Shown in pieces: positions 37,618 to 45,791 of a stretch of 51,362 bases of DNA. Position 1 is the stretch's first letter; every line of letters begins with the position of its first letter. Below the pieces are notes generated by a model. The model was not told the DNA's origin and made no database searches. It saw only the letters and a program-made list of their open reading frames with translations. The translations under genes were made by a program, and so were the position numbers. The DNA is taken from contig NZ_LMHZ01000034.1 of assembly GCF_001428545.1 (NCBI RefSeq), positions 4,043 through 55,404 on the forward strand, read 5' to 3'. The stretch comes from Noviherbaspirillum sp. Root189 (lineage in GTDB: Bacteria > Pseudomonadota > Gammaproteobacteria > Burkholderiales > Burkholderiaceae_D).

Positions 37618-38565
37618 CTATGTCAGTAAGCCTGCCTCAATCGCTTCGTAGTCGTTTTTCGACCTAAGAACGATAAGGCGCTCCAAATCTGACTCTTGGC
37701 ATTTGAGTATTGAGAGCTTCTCGGTGACACTGCCAGTGGTCAATGCAATGTTTCCGCGTGCTTTCTCATATCCACTTGTAATGTCTGCACGCGTTGCAAC
37801 TGGAACTATTAGGAATCGCCCGTATCGGAGTGCGGCGCGGCTTGCATGCAGGCTACCACCGCCCCTGTCAGACTGCACCATCACCACAGCCTTCGAAAGA
37901 GCCGCTTGAATCTTATCTCTTTCTACAAACTGGCCAGAGAACGCGGGTGTCCCATAGCCATACTCTGATACTAAAAGGCCGCCTTTCTTCACGATGGAGT
38001 CAGCAAGAGCAGCATTCGATTTCGGATAGACTGCATCTAGTCCATGAGCCATAACAGCTACCGTCGAGCCATCATGGTTCAGAGCCTCTTTGTGGGCAAC
38101 CGAATCAAGACCAAGCGCAAGCCCACTAACTATTTGCCATCCTGCGTTCCCAAAGTACTGAGTGATTCGCCGAGCGGTTTCAATCCCATGCTCGGATGGC
38201 TCGCGTGTGCCGATGACCGCAATAGCCTTCGCGGAGAATCGCGCCGGGTCCCCGGCGACATATAGAAGCGCAGGTCTGTCTTCCGTTGCGGCTAAAAGTC
38301 GTGGATAGGCCGGGTCCAACGGGCTCAAGATGGTATGACCACGCTCTGACGCTTGTCGAAGGTCTTCCTCCGCCGCCTTTAACGCCTTCTCATAGACTAA
38401 GCTTTCAGGCTGCAGCGACGCGAGTTCCGGGAACGTTTCAGCCAACTCTTCTAGCTTGACCTGAAAAAACAGCGGTTCCATGGCCAAAGCTTGGAGGGCC
38501 TTCCGGCCCACTCCCTTTACCTTGCTCGCAAGTAGTACACGAATTGTGTAGTCAGATACAGACAC
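37618..38565 (-). CDS. DprA/Smf-like protein of a PRTase-associated conflict operon
   Basis: 315 residues from GTG 38565, which shares one base with the previous stop (TAGTG). N-terminal helix-hairpin-helix KVKGVGRKALQAL. The Rossmann-like DprA core shows AVIGTREPSEHGIETARRI, SGLALGLDSVAHKEAL, VMAHGLDAVYPKSN and LVSEYGYGTPA, followed by VMVQSDRGGGSLHASRAALR. Classical DprA loads RecA on incoming single strands. In this operon, with phosphoribosyltransferases, it more likely senses DNA or a nucleotide ligand. Not the housekeeping dprA, judging by its island context. Confidence 0.83.
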   Translation of the reverse strand: MSVSDYTIRVLLASKVKGVGRKALQALAMEPLFFQVKLEELAETFPELASLQPESLVYEKALKAAEEDLRQASERGHTILSPLDPAYPRLLAATEDRPALLYVAGDPARFSAKAIAVIGTREPSEHGIETARRITQYFGNAGWQIVSGLALGLDSVAHKEALNHDGSTVAVMAHGLDAVYPKSNAALADSIVKKGGLLVSEYGYGTPAFSGQFVERDKIQAALSKAVVMVQSDRGGGSLHASRAALRYGRFLIVPVATRADITSGYEKARGNIALTTGSVTEKLSILKCQESDLERLIVLRSKNDYEAIEAGLLT

Positions 38566-40034
38566 TATTGGATATCTTCCGTGTGGTTGCAGGACGGTGT
38601 CTGATTGTACCCGGTGCAGCCCCAGAACCGGTTGCCATATCGCTTGTTGGTACGGCGAACCATGGGTCTGTTGCAGACTCCGCAGAATTTCGGATGCATG
38701 TCCTCCGTATAGGCACAACGCTCGTCTTCCTCTTCCTCAAAGTACCCGGAACATCCCCAGAAATGAGTGCCGTCGGCCTGATTGCGGCGAATCCGCATCG
38801 GACGAGTACATCGCGGGCAACTTTTGTCATCCTGCTGGACGCTCACCGTTTTGGCAAAAGCCAATCCAGTCACCGAGGCCGCCCCGGCGGTTTCCAGCAG
38901 GTCGATAGCGCGCGCGATAGTTGACCCAGTAGTTACTACGTCGTCGATTACGAGAATATGCTGGCCGCGAATGCGTTCGGCAGCACCTTCCGCGAGCTGG
39001 AGTGCCCGTTTGGCTTCCTCCGCCCGCTGGTCGGCTGAGAGAGTCTTCTGCTTCAGCGCATCGGCGACATACCGCAGAAGCGATGCATCAAAGCTCACCC
39101 CGACGAACTCCGGTCCCGCAGCTTGTTGAACGCGGCATAGGAAATTCTCCAAGCGCGGGTGGCCACTGGCTTTTCCCGGTATTACAGTGACTAGGTCAAA
39201 AGGATGCTCATTTTGGAACAGATATTCAGGTGCTCGTCGGAGGACGTGCAACACAACGTCGACCCAATACGGCTGAAGCTCAAACTGCGGGATACTCTCT
39301 TTGCGCGCGATGTCTTGTGACAGCGCATGCGCCTCGTGGAGCGTGGCCGTAACCACTGCCTTCTGGCTGTAGTAGCGACCAAGGCACAGAATCCGCAGTT
39401 GTTCAGAGACGGTTATCACATTGCCTGAGAGGTCGAGAGGAAGGAAATAGGTTGCGCTACGGTGGAAATCAATAGACTGATGCTCTGCAGCCCGCTCCGC
39501 GAAGAAGCGGAAGTCGCTTGGGTCATCAAAGTAGTCAATCAGATTTCGTGACGACAAGGTTGCCGCTGGCGCCGTCGAGACGGTTTCCCGCGATGCCCAA
39601 GTCGGAACGACCGGCAGAACTCCAGCGTTGTATGCAGCGACAATATCGATGTACTCGTCACCGACATAAAGCACGTGGGGGCCTGGGTCCTCCCCAAGTC
39701 GCTCGAGCGCAAGCAAGATTCCATCGGGCGCCGGCTTTGGCTCCTTGCCTGCACGCTTAACGTCGGAGTAAGTTACAACCACGTCAAAGTCGTCTCGCAT
39801 CTCCAAATGGGCAAGAATGCGTTCGATATAGCCTCGTCCTGCATTGGACACAATCCCGAGCAGGACACCTCGTTCCTTCAGCTCCCTAATCACTTCCGGA
39901 ACGGGACGATACGGCGCGACCTGCGCCATCGTCTCCGGTGTAAGCAAATCGTATTCGAGAGACTCACGTATCTCCCGGACCGACCGCGTTTTCACCAAGG
40001 TATTGTCGAAATCGAACAAAACAACGTTTGCCAT
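38565..40034 (-). CDS. HAD phosphatase - phosphoribosyltransferase - double zinc-ribbon fusion
   Basis: 489 residues. (1) HAD domain, 1-160: nucleophile motif FDFDNTLVKTRS at residue 7 and YVGDEYIDIVAAYNAG near 125. (2) ComF-like PRTase, about 180-400: PRPP loop HILVIDDVVTTGSTIARAID near 365. (3) Two topoisomerase-type zinc ribbons at the end: CPRCTRPM with FWGCSGY, then CGVCNRPM with FWGCTGY. It likely makes or breaks a phosphoribosyl nucleotide and binds nucleic acid through the ribbons. It overlaps the DprA-like gene by one base. Confidence 0.82.
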   Translation of the reverse strand: MANVVLFDFDNTLVKTRSVREIRESLEYDLLTPETMAQVAPYRPVPEVIRELKERGVLLGIVSNAGRGYIERILAHLEMRDDFDVVVTYSDVKRAGKEPKPAPDGILLALERLGEDPGPHVLYVGDEYIDIVAAYNAGVLPVVPTWASRETVSTAPAATLSSRNLIDYFDDPSDFRFFAERAAEHQSIDFHRSATYFLPLDLSGNVITVSEQLRILCLGRYYSQKAVVTATLHEAHALSQDIARKESIPQFELQPYWVDVVLHVLRRAPEYLFQNEHPFDLVTVIPGKASGHPRLENFLCRVQQAAGPEFVGVSFDASLLRYVADALKQKTLSADQRAEEAKRALQLAEGAAERIRGQHILVIDDVVTTGSTIARAIDLLETAGAASVTGLAFAKTVSVQQDDKSCPRCTRPMRIRRNQADGTHFWGCSGYFEEEEDERCAYTEDMHPKFCGVCNRPMVRRTNKRYGNRFWGCTGYNQTPSCNHTEDIQ

Positions 40035-40089
40035 CCTGGTTTCCTAGTTCGCCAATTTTTGCATTGAACCGTGCTCCGTCTCCACAGAC

Positions 40090-41223
40090 TCACGCCAACA
40101 GCGATGTCAACGCGGCTTGGCTTCCAAAATTGCTGGTTCCGGGAAAAGGGCTAGACGCCCAGATGAAGTCTGACGCTTGCACTGGAGCGAACGGGTTAGT
40201 CTTCAGCTCAATTTGATAGGCACTAAGCTGGTTTCCAAATTTGCCCAAAGCGATACCGGTAACTGACGCCGCTCCAGCCTTGCGCAGGAAGGCTGCGGCC
40301 ACCCCGAAGGAGACGCCATACGTTGTACAGTCATCGACCACCACCACGTTCTTCCCGCGAAGCTTATTAGCGTAGAACGGATTCAAGTGAATGGTTGTGA
40401 CCTGCCCTGTAGGGTCCCGCCTATCTCCACTAAAGCCGCCACTGGACCGTTTGGCTGAAGGCGTATGTCGAATGAACAAAGGCTGACCGCGCTCCGCATT
40501 TCGGACGCGCGAAGCCGTCGTGCGCAGTCGATGGGTGAAGTCGCTAAGAGTCTCGTTGTCAGAGTTGTCGCTGCTGGATGATGGGTAGACGCCCCAGACG
40601 AGGTCTGGGACGACACCGGCGCCCATAAACAACATGGACCGAGCGGTCACTGCGAGCAGTGCATTCAAGTGAACGCCTCCGTTTTTGACAGTCTGTTTGA
40701 TTTTCCCTGCAAAAACCTGCTGGTCGATTCCCTTGCCAATCTGCGATAGGTCCGCCAAGACTTTTACGCTGTAGCCCGGTGTGTCTCCTTGGTACCACCA
40801 GTGCCCCTGCCACCCCGCAGTCAACGCGATGACTTGTTCAAGCTCAGTAGGATTAGCGGCTCGAATGCCCAAGTCTGCAACGTACTTATTGTTTGACCAC
40901 CCAGCACCAATCACTACCGCATGACCGTTCTTCGCCATTTGGATGTCGTCCAGTTTTGAGGCTAAAACCAGTACGTCGTGATTCTGTAACTTGAAGTGCT
41001 TAGCATTATGCGAGACCACCCCTCCATCTTGTCTTCCTGGACTGCGAAGGAATTGAACCGCAGTGTTAGCAAACGCTTGCTTGAACCAAACGGGTTCCGG
41101 GTGGTTCGACAAAAGAGCGACCGGATTTCCCGCCGTCGCGAAGTCAGCCAGCACTTTGACAATAGCCGGATGGGGTACCCCCGCAACCAAAACAGAGTCT
41201 GGAGATGTCAGCAGAATTTGCAT
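40090..41223 (-). CDS. HAD-like / phosphoribosyltransferase-domain protein
   Basis: 377 residues from ATG 41223, preceded by GAGGA with six-base spacing; a longer frame to 41295 is not favoured. N-terminal part (1-120) has alternating strands and helices like a HAD fold lacking a clear DxD nucleophile. The C-terminal PRTase domain has the PRPP loop KNVVVVDDCTTYGVSFGVA near residue 310, matching the sister gene's motif, and the shared segment AGAASVTGIALGKFG. First gene of the operon with the HAD-PRTase and DprA-like genes. Exact substrate unknown. Confidence 0.78.
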   Translation of the reverse strand: MQILLTSPDSVLVAGVPHPAIVKVLADFATAGNPVALLSNHPEPVWFKQAFANTAVQFLRSPGRQDGGVVSHNAKHFKLQNHDVLVLASKLDDIQMAKNGHAVVIGAGWSNNKYVADLGIRAANPTELEQVIALTAGWQGHWWYQGDTPGYSVKVLADLSQIGKGIDQQVFAGKIKQTVKNGGVHLNALLAVTARSMLFMGAGVVPDLVWGVYPSSSSDNSDNETLSDFTHRLRTTASRVRNAERGQPLFIRHTPSAKRSSGGFSGDRRDPTGQVTTIHLNPFYANKLRGKNVVVVDDCTTYGVSFGVAAAFLRKAGAASVTGIALGKFGNQLSAYQIELKTNPFAPVQASDFIWASSPFPGTSNFGSQAALTSLLA

Positions 41224-41518
41224 ATAGAGTCCTCGCAATTTTTGAGTGAATGCACGGAGCCACGCCGAAACGTTGCAGCCAACGACACGACGCACCGTCT
41301 CAGCAATTGGTTCAGTTTCTAAAACTTGGGCGAGTGCGGAAGCGCAGATATGCCTCCCGTAACCGAATCCCAGTGCAAAATTTTAGGTTTCTGACCGCAC
41401 CGTTTTGCTTATCCACATGTTAAACATCCATAAATAAAGACTATCAACGTAAAAAACCTATAAATTTCTCGTCTTACGGTCGCAGATTTTCAGTTTATGC
41501 AGCTATTTCCACGTTGAT

Positions 41519-41609
41519 TGCCCTTCTTTCTGTACTCAATCGAGGCAACCCAAGCAAACCGGAAAACTTTTTGAGTTATTTTCGCATATTGTTTTAACCG
41601 TGATGATTC
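41519..41609 (-). promoter_or_regulatory. Shared composite motif, copy B (91-bp repeat), upstream of the DprA/PRTase operon
   Basis: Minus strand: CCGGTTT, 12 nt, TCGATTGAGTA (41533-41562), plus the upstream block TATGCGAAAATAA. It aligns without gaps to copy A. It points toward the PRTase operon but lies about 310 bases from its start codon, so either the transcript has a long leader or the copy is a recombination scar. The leader (41224-41518) contains no supportable gene. Confidence 0.65.
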
Positions 41610-41939
41610 TGGGAAATTTCTACTCAACAACTTTTCTCTCGATTACTTTGCAGAAATATGAGCAAGTTAAGATGACATATCGCGTCTCTGAGTGTCGACA
41701 CGGTCTTCAGCGCATTATGCTCACGACTGCCACGAGACTTAATTAAACTGCAAGTCCCTTTATCTATATTCATATGAAGAGCCCCGCGACATTCATTGGC
41801 ACCTGAAAGGCAATCAGGCGTGTGGACGAGGAACACTGACAGTCTTTTCTAACACCGTTAAGTGAAGGCTCCGTCAGAACGCAGAAAAATTATTCAAGGA
41901 TTCTCGGGTAGTTTGGGAACTGATTGCTGGCTAATCTCC
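41610..41939. other. Gene-free stretch between copy B and the small lysine-rich gene
   Basis: 330 bp of AT-rich sequence. It should hold the promoter for the plus-strand pair that follows. A 70-codon minus frame (41624-41836) lacks a ribosome site and is not called. Confidence 0.35.
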
Positions 41940-41971
41940 TATGCGAACGTCGCGAACGCGACGGTTCGTAT
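41940..41971. promoter_or_regulatory. Inverted repeat before the small lysine-rich gene
   Basis: TATGCGAAC-GTCGCG and CGCGAC-GGTTCGTATG are near-perfect arms around AA, with one bulge and one mismatch. It lies 22 bases before the ATG and just before AAGGAG. There is no T-run, so it is more likely an operator or an mRNA hairpin controlling translation than a terminator. Confidence 0.55.
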
Positions 41972-41993
41972 GACTATGAACAAGGAGAAAACC

Positions 41994-42224
41994 ATGTCAA
42001 AACCCATTTCAAAATCCAAAACGAAAAACTTGAAGCCGTCGCCGCGCCCGGCTATTAGCAAGCCAAAGCCTGACTCCGGTCCTAAACCGAAAGCAAAAAC
42101 ACCATGGACTATGGAAGCAGCGAGTCGGATATACTCCGCGACTCACAGAAAATATGGTCAGATTGAAAAGGATTCGATTGCGGCCGATGCAATGTCTGAA
42201 GCTATGCGAAACCAGTTGAAGTAA
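41994..42224 (+). CDS. Small lysine/proline-rich protein
   Basis: 76 residues from ATG 41994 with a strong AAGGAG nine bases upstream. The N-terminal 38 residues are almost only Lys, Ser, Pro and Thr (PISKSKTKNLKPSPRP), like a disordered nucleic-acid-binding tail. The C-terminal 35 form a helix-rich segment (TMEAASRIYSATHRKYGQIE) resembling a short domain found at the ends of plasmid-borne small proteins. It precedes the next gene by 16 bases. Function unknown. Confidence 0.65.
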   Translation: MSKPISKSKTKNLKPSPRPAISKPKPDSGPKPKAKTPWTMEAASRIYSATHRKYGQIEKDSIAADAMSEAMRNQLK

Positions 42225-42240
42225 TCTTCCCCCCGAAATC

Positions 42241-43539
42241 ATGTCGACAGCAAGAATGTTCGGCTTCCCGGACGTCAGGATGTTATTGAACGCATTTGTG
42301 AAGGCGAGCCATCTCGTTCCTTCCGACAGCGAACTCTACGCTGACGTTCGGCAGTTCATGACAGGAAAGCGAAGGCTTTACGCCGGCCTCGAAAAGGCAA
42401 CAAGGTCAAACGCGCGACCCGTAGTCGATTTTCCGAGGCTATGGAATCTACTCGAAGAGGACCTAGGTAAAAAGTGGTTGACCCCAGAAATGAGTAAGGC
42501 GATATTCTCTCGCCTGGAAGGTACCCTTGACGTCTATTTAACTGATTTTGTACACAAAATTTCTGGAGCGGCTCTACCTACGACGCGGATATCGGAGATT
42601 CTCGGGGCTACCTTTTTCGCTCAACGGCTTGCCGTAGACTTGAACTGGTTGGAGCAGAAATGGGGCATCGGTGTACTGAGAAAAATTTTGCCCAAAGGCT
42701 CTCTCGAACCGAATCCGGTGGCCCAAGTATTGCGCTGGATTCGCAAGCTGGAGGGGTGGTCACAGAGAAAAGCTGCACTGCTAGCCGGGCTGAAGCCTAT
42801 TGAGGTGGTTGACCAAATGAGCAATTGGGAGACCGGGAGGAGCGCTCCACGAAAGGATTCATTCCCGTTACTTCGAAAGCTATATGGCCTAGAGACGAAT
42901 GAGCAGTACAGACTTTGGTTTTGGATTGCTCTTTGCGTATCCTCCATGGAGGATACCTTTCGTAAGGAGATTGCGGACGGTATAGGTAGGACATTTGATT
43001 TGAGCGCCGCTCAAGCCCCCTTGGTGGAGGCAACAAATGCAGCAATCGTCGAAGCATCTCCTCCTACATCCTTTCAGGTGCTCGTAGAGCTGCTATGTAA
43101 ACAGAGCGTTAATCGTAAACAGGGAGACCGTGACCGTGCACTCGCGGCATTGGACGAGTTTCACGACCACGTGGTGAAGAATGGTGGCTTAGGTGAGTTT
43201 CATGTGCCGGCTATGGCCGGGCGCATCGCAATGTTGAGCCACGACCCCACATCTGCCCGTGACCATTTTCAAAAGGCAGTGGAGCTAGCACAGTACCAGG
43301 AGCCACATTCAGTAGAAAGAATATTGCGAGAAGCAGCGGCAATCTTCCATCGGCACCGCTATGCCGTTCCATTGAAAGATGTTACTGACCTCCAATGGAT
43401 TATGGGAGTTCACCCTATCCAGATACGGAAAGCAGCATGGGATGACGATGACACGTGGGAGTCTGTAACCGAACAAAAGCGGGTATTCGACTATTTCCGT
43501 TATTTCCCTCCCCAAGCATTTTTTGACCGAGTGGAATAG
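42241..43539 (+). CDS. Hypothetical protein with central XRE-like HTH and TPR-like C-terminus
   Basis: 432 residues. Residues about 160-220 read LRWIRKLEGWSQRKAALLAG, then SNWETGRSAPRKDSFPLLRK, an XRE-type helix-turn-helix with the usual W/E-x-G-R-x-x-P turn. Residues 300-380 form helix pairs like TPR (SHDPTSARDHFQKAVELAQY). No enzyme motif. The N-terminal 150 residues are helical and unrecognised. Operon with the small basic protein; the pair could be a regulator or sensor-effector module. I do not recognise the family. Confidence 0.62.
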   Translation: MSTARMFGFPDVRMLLNAFVKASHLVPSDSELYADVRQFMTGKRRLYAGLEKATRSNARPVVDFPRLWNLLEEDLGKKWLTPEMSKAIFSRLEGTLDVYLTDFVHKISGAALPTTRISEILGATFFAQRLAVDLNWLEQKWGIGVLRKILPKGSLEPNPVAQVLRWIRKLEGWSQRKAALLAGLKPIEVVDQMSNWETGRSAPRKDSFPLLRKLYGLETNEQYRLWFWIALCVSSMEDTFRKEIADGIGRTFDLSAAQAPLVEATNAAIVEASPPTSFQVLVELLCKQSVNRKQGDRDRALAALDEFHDHVVKNGGLGEFHVPAMAGRIAMLSHDPTSARDHFQKAVELAQYQEPHSVERILREAAAIFHRHRYAVPLKDVTDLQWIMGVHPIQIRKAAWDDDDTWESVTEQKRVFDYFRYFPPQAFFDRVE

Positions 43540-43568
43540 GAGCTACGCCAAAACATCTCCGGTAAATT

Positions 43569-44471
43569 TCATGCCCAGATGTCGTCCAAGTCCTTCGCTT
43601 TGAGAAGTTTATCTCGTTGGGCATAGCGCGGTGACTGCATATTTACATTGCTGTACTCGGTTCTGCATTTTGGTTCGATTTTCTGAGCTGGCCCTTTGAA
43701 GGTCAGAAGGAACTTTCCAGAATTTTCGTATGGGGTGATTGAAGCGATTTCTGCGACATGGGTCACTGCGCCTACTGGGGCTACTTGGTATGCCGCGATG
43801 TACTTCAGCTTCGGAATTTGTTTTGCGCCTATTCGAATGGCGAACCAACAGTTCTCACCGATGAAGCGCTTGTTAAAACCTTCTTCTCTTGCAGGCACAA
43901 TAACTGTGTCAAAGTTGCCGTTCCCGGAATCCTCTACGTTTGCTGCGTGGAGGCTCGCCTCGAGTTCAGCAGCTTTGGGAGCAGAAAATGCATTGATTCC
44001 AAGCATCGGAAGGATGAGCAGCATATCGGATAGGAACGCCTTAGCTGTAGCTTTCCCGGCCGGTGACATTGATGGTGCTGTAGGACTATTCTTGTTCAAT
44101 AAAATGGCACGCCCATATGTTTTTGCTTTTTGAATAAGCTCATATTCCAAGAACTGCACTTCGGTCTTACCAATTTTGTGGTTTTTGTCCACAAAGTAGA
44201 CACCCCACTCCCAACCTTCCTTGTTGGCCACATGGTTTTTTAGCCGCTCTCCAACAGGGTCCGCCTCACCAATGTATATCGCTTCCTCCGATACGTTACC
44301 GACAAGGACGTAGACGCCAGCTTGCTTGAAACTCTCATCTGCTTTCAGCTCTTGCAATTGCTCCCGTCTGAACACCACACCGAAACCAGACCAATTCGAC
44401 TTGTCGATGTGACGCACGCCCTCTGGGTCCCCAGTAGTTGAGAAAATTGTGATTGAGAATGGTGTCGACAT
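43569..44471 (-). CDS. GIY-YIG nuclease-domain protein
   Basis: 300 residues from ATG 44471; a GTG six bases earlier is possible. N-terminal 50 residues precede the GIY-YIG core: AGVYVLVG and AIYIGEADPVGERLKNH with the catalytic Arg, and the conserved Glu in FLEYELIQKAK. The C-terminal 160 residues hold a second domain of the type often linked to this nuclease, ending ... AKDLDDIWA. No introns or RecG-like partners nearby. A stand-alone defence or restriction nuclease is possible. Confidence 0.82.
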   Translation of the reverse strand: MSTPFSITIFSTTGDPEGVRHIDKSNWSGFGVVFRREQLQELKADESFKQAGVYVLVGNVSEEAIYIGEADPVGERLKNHVANKEGWEWGVYFVDKNHKIGKTEVQFLEYELIQKAKTYGRAILLNKNSPTAPSMSPAGKATAKAFLSDMLLILPMLGINAFSAPKAAELEASLHAANVEDSGNGNFDTVIVPAREEGFNKRFIGENCWFAIRIGAKQIPKLKYIAAYQVAPVGAVTHVAEIASITPYENSGKFLLTFKGPAQKIEPKCRTEYSNVNMQSPRYAQRDKLLKAKDLDDIWA

Positions 44472-44634
44472 ATTCACTTCGAAGATATTTTTGCCTAAGA
44501 ATTTTAAAGCACGTTGCTATTTTGTCCTAAACTGCACTAAACACCGTGTTGATTTGCCTAGGGCGGGCGCTGGGATACCAAATCGTAGTTCCGGCCTGAC
44601 CACCACATTCGACACGAGTCAGTAAAATCGGGGG

Positions 44635-45465
44635 ATGAAAAAAGCACTTCTCACGTTATCCCTCGTAGCCTCGTTTTCGGCGTATGCAAAACAACCGACG
44701 CTCCTTGATGAGTTGTCGCGTCTCCTTCAAGTACCGGAGTCAAAGGCTCCGGCAGATGCGTCCAGGGGCACTGCGCAGCCAACCGACTTTCGTGCGTGTT
44801 CGCAGTTCTTTGCCAATGGCGCGCCGCCAGTTGTTCCCAATGTCCAGCAGTTCAAGCCGCGGGAGCTCTGCTACGACGCATTCGCTGTGCTTCATTCCGG
44901 CTCGTCAAAGACGCCTGTCTTTGTAGCGGAGCGGCTGAGCCGTGCGCAGCTTGAGAACGACAAGTCCGGCAAGCGCAGCGATAAGTTCTTTGCTGATGGC
45001 AGGCTTCCCCGTGGTGAACGTGCTGAGCTCGACGACTACAAACACAGCGGCTATTCACGCGGGCACCTTGCGCCAGCCGGCAATATGTCGACTCCACAAG
45101 CCATGGCCCAAAGCTTCTCGCTTGCGAACATGGTGCCTCAGACGCCGAAGAACAATCAGAAGCCGTGGAACGGAATTGAGCAAGCGACTCGCAAGTACGC
45201 ATTGCGTGCGAAAGGAGACGTGTACGTCATCACCGGCCCAGTATTTGATGGTACCCCGAAGACCATTGGTGACAATCGAGTCTGGGTACCGAAATACTTG
45301 TATAAATTGGTCTATGATGCAACTACCGGTCACGCTTGGGCGCACTGGATTGAAAACAATGACGAGTCGCGTGCGGGTAAGCCTATCAGCTATGCTGAAT
45401 TGGTCCGGAGGACAGGCATTGAGTTTTTACCCAAGGCGAAGATAACGGGGCCGGCCGATGAGTAA
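44635..45465 (+). CDS. Secreted DNA/RNA non-specific endonuclease (NUC1/EndoG family), copy 1
   Basis: 276 residues with a signal peptide ending SAYAK. The catalytic motif is SRGHLAPAGNM near residue 143, with the general-base His; the usual DRGH Asp is Ser here. The metal-ligand region FSLANMVPQTPKNNQKPWNG follows. The domain cuts DNA and RNA non-specifically in the periplasm or outside. About three quarters of its nuclease domain is identical to the product at 50352-51113. Compared with copy 2 it carries a 25-residue insert after the signal peptide. Confidence 0.9.
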   Translation: MKKALLTLSLVASFSAYAKQPTLLDELSRLLQVPESKAPADASRGTAQPTDFRACSQFFANGAPPVVPNVQQFKPRELCYDAFAVLHSGSSKTPVFVAERLSRAQLENDKSGKRSDKFFADGRLPRGERAELDDYKHSGYSRGHLAPAGNMSTPQAMAQSFSLANMVPQTPKNNQKPWNGIEQATRKYALRAKGDVYVITGPVFDGTPKTIGDNRVWVPKYLYKLVYDATTGHAWAHWIENNDESRAGKPISYAELVRRTGIEFLPKAKITGPADE

Positions 45466-45791
45466 ATGGCGTGTAGTCGCTAAGACTGGTTGCCAGCAAG
45501 TTATGATTGTTGACCTGCTCGCAAACGGAAATCGCTGAAATATGGTCAGGGTGAGAGTATTCGAAGCTCCGGCCTCTACTTCCCGAACGCCCTGCTTATC
45601 ACTAAACGGGCCCGTTTGTGAAACCGAATTTTATAGAAATCAACGACTTAGTATAAGTTGCGCGTAACTGTGCACAACAACGCGAAAGGAGAATATGCGG
45701 TAAATTGATGCAGCATCGAGCTATGAAAACTGTCGAGTAGTCTTGTTCCAAGCCCACATTGTCAGAAGTTAGTCGTCACATAATCTGCAAC
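45466..45791. other. Gene-free interval with a perfect palindrome
   Basis: 326 bp. AAACGGGCCCGTTT at 45604-45617 is a perfect 14-bp palindrome, extended by CAC/GTG on its flanks with one extra base. It could be a regulator site or a terminator stem between the convergent nuclease and YaaW-like genes. No coding sequence is supported. Confidence 0.45.

Noticed and set aside
40090-40300. Reading the PRTase genes as normal nucleotide salvage or comF
   Set aside because: The HAD and zinc-ribbon fusions, the operon with a DprA-like gene and the island location argue against a housekeeping role, though the substrate remains unknown.
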